NCBI GenBank assembly: GCA_900542195.1
Contig: UQNA01000043.1
Coordinates: 1 to 25,332, forward strand
DNA: 25,332 nt
Direction of reading: 5' to 3'
Source: an uncultured Sutterella sp.
Lineage (GTDB): Bacteria; Pseudomonadota; Gammaproteobacteria; Burkholderiales; Burkholderiaceae_F
Below, piece after piece: positions 24,629-25,332 of the stretch (its first letter is position 1; every line of letters begins with the position of its first letter). The translations under genes and the position numbers were made by a program. The notes under the pieces are model-generated. The model had not been told where the DNA came from and made no database searches. It saw only the letters and a list, made by a program, of their open reading frames with translations.

Positions 24629-24737
24629 GTTTCAATTGTAAAACTTACATCCTTCAACTGAAACGATGCTATTAAGTTCGCGAAAACTGTTCTTTTTGAA
24701 GTTTCAATTGTACAAACTTACATCCTTCAACTGAAAC
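24629..24737 (+). CRISPR. Two-repeat CRISPR-like array (possible type II relic)
   Basis: The first repeat, 24629-24664 (36 bases), begins GTTTCAATTG and ends CTTCAACTGAAAC. The second, 24701-24737 (37 bases), is identical except for one extra C inside (TTGTAAAAC against TTGTACAAAC). A 36-base unique spacer (24665-24700) lies between, starting GATGCTATTAAG. Repeat and spacer sizes, and the inverted termini GTTTCA/TGAAAC, are as expected for type II arrays; the ending CAACTGAAAC also matches the Francisella type II-B repeat end. No cas gene is in the window. Directly after the second repeat TCAACTGAAA occurs once more. The strand is not determined. It may be a decayed array, a new small one, or another paired repeat. 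Confidence 0.55.
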
Positions 24738-24847
24738 TCAACTGAAATACAGTGTTGGCGAGGGCTACAATTATTTTTTCACACAGAGTGAAATTCTAAA
24801 TTGAAGGGTTCAAAATTCAGAACAGCAAAACTCGTTTTCTAACGCAC

Positions 24848-24902
24848 TATTCTAATAAAAATAGGCTTATTCTAATATTCTATCAATTTGAATATTAGAA
24901 TA
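24848..24902. repeat. TATTCTAATA motif in three copies with a 12-bp dyad
   Basis: TATTCTAATA occurs at 24848-24857 and again in TATTCTAATATT at 24868-24879. AATATTAGAATA at 24891-24902 is the exact complement of the latter, with an 11-base loop. The dyad lies 56 bases past the stop of the LysR-type gene. It could terminate that gene or be an operator for an unknown regulator. Confidence 0.45.
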
Positions 24903-24958
24903 GGAAGACAGCAATTTTTTGCGGAAGAGTGCTTTTTGCGTTTTTCCCCCTCACTCAA

Positions 24959-25332
24959 TCAAGATTGATAGAGCCATGGAATTAACTGCGTTAGCTCTCT
25001 TTTGAAATGCCCGTTCAAAAATTCTATTGATTTCTGCTTGACCTCTTCATAGCCAAAAATATGGCTGTTCTTTTTATGAATCAGCACGATTTTTCTTGTG
25101 ATTACTGGAGGAGGCATCGGTAGAATGTTAAGGCTGTTAACAAACTCCGAATGCTGAAGCAAAGTTGCGGGCCTTAAGAAACTCCATCCAATCCCTTTCT
25201 GGATAAGTCTGACCATTACCCCGCCGGTATCTACTTGGAGCCGGTAAGGTAGATGGAGAGAAAGTGAGTTCAGCATGGATTCTGTAATTACATCTCCTCC
25301 GGAGGATCGGTTGTATCTTAAGAACGGAAGGC
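24959..25332 (-). CDS. LysR-type transcriptional regulator, C-terminal part (cut by window edge)
   Basis: The frame is open through the window edge, so only about 123 C-terminal residues are visible: LPFLRYNRSSGGD, then LQVDTGGVMVRLIQKGIGWS and FLRPATLL. These resemble the second half of the LysR effector-binding domain, where an incoming small molecule is sensed (typical features D....V..G.G....P). The DNA-binding helix-turn-helix lies outside. An internal ATG at 25276 is not the true start. Such regulators often control a divergent neighbour, not visible here. The effector cannot be predicted. Ends at TGA, with no clear terminator beyond except the dyad at 24868-24902. Confidence 0.7.
   Translation of the reverse strand, partial: LPFLRYNRSSGGDVITESMLNSLSLHLPYRLQVDTGGVMVRLIQKGIGWSFLRPATLLQHSEFVNSLNILPMPPPVITRKIVLIHKKNSHIFGYEEVKQKSIEFLNGHFKRELTQLIPWLYQS

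Noticed and set aside
24741..24835. tracrRNA anti-repeat near the CRISPR-like pair (TTGAAGG around 24800 matches seven bases of the repeat complement)
   Set aside because: Seven bases is too short for an anti-repeat, which should match most of the repeat.

Overview
The window looks like chromosomal DNA of a betaproteobacterium in the Burkholderiales, most likely a Sutterellaceae-type gut organism (Sutterella, Parasutterella or Turicimonas-like). This is inferred from the block gyrA-serC-pheA-hisC-tyrA-aroA-cmk-rpsA-ihfB, the divergently placed ompA and gph, the tmRNA tag ANDERFALAA, the moderate GC content and the large autotransporter. No species can be fixed from the sequence alone.

Layout. 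(1) Positions 1-3193 hold an autotransporter on the + strand. Its best start codon and signal peptide are out of frame across a run of nine A. (2) Positions 3194-4737 are a small accessory patch. It has terminator-like hairpins, a truncated serine recombinase remnant, a small lipoprotein and some micro-ORFs. A 17-base near-perfect direct repeat brackets the patch, and one copy is the 3' end of ssrA, which suggests the scar of an element integrated at tmRNA. (3) Positions 4690-11986, all on the - strand, hold ssrA with a consensus promoter and terminator, a giant DUF748/AsmA-like envelope protein, gph and ompA. (4) A gene-poor stretch and an orphan HigA-type antitoxin separate ompA from gyrA. 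(5) Positions 13013-24035, all on the + strand, hold the conserved operon-like block. It covers DNA topology (gyrA), serine synthesis (serC), the shikimate-to-phenylalanine/tyrosine branch (aroA, pheA, tyrA and a HisC-family aminotransferase), CMP kinase, ribosomal protein S1 and IHF beta, and ends at a 19-bp perfect terminator stem. Many genes overlap or abut. (6) Positions 24087-25332 are a second accessory stretch without a convincing gene until a LysR-type regulator that runs off the window edge. It contains a two-repeat CRISPR-like array and AT-rich dyads.

How the parts work together: the aromatic block converts shikimate-pathway intermediates through chorismate and prephenate to phenylalanine and tyrosine. 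SerC and the HisC paralogue supply the transamination steps. Cmk, S1 and IHF beta are the housekeeping tail found together in many Proteobacteria. The most notable items are the homopolymer at the autotransporter start, the ssrA-linked direct repeat with the recombinase remnant, and the CRISPR-like repeat pair. The quinolone-pocket residues of GyrA and the very long disordered insert in the DUF748 protein are also worth a look.
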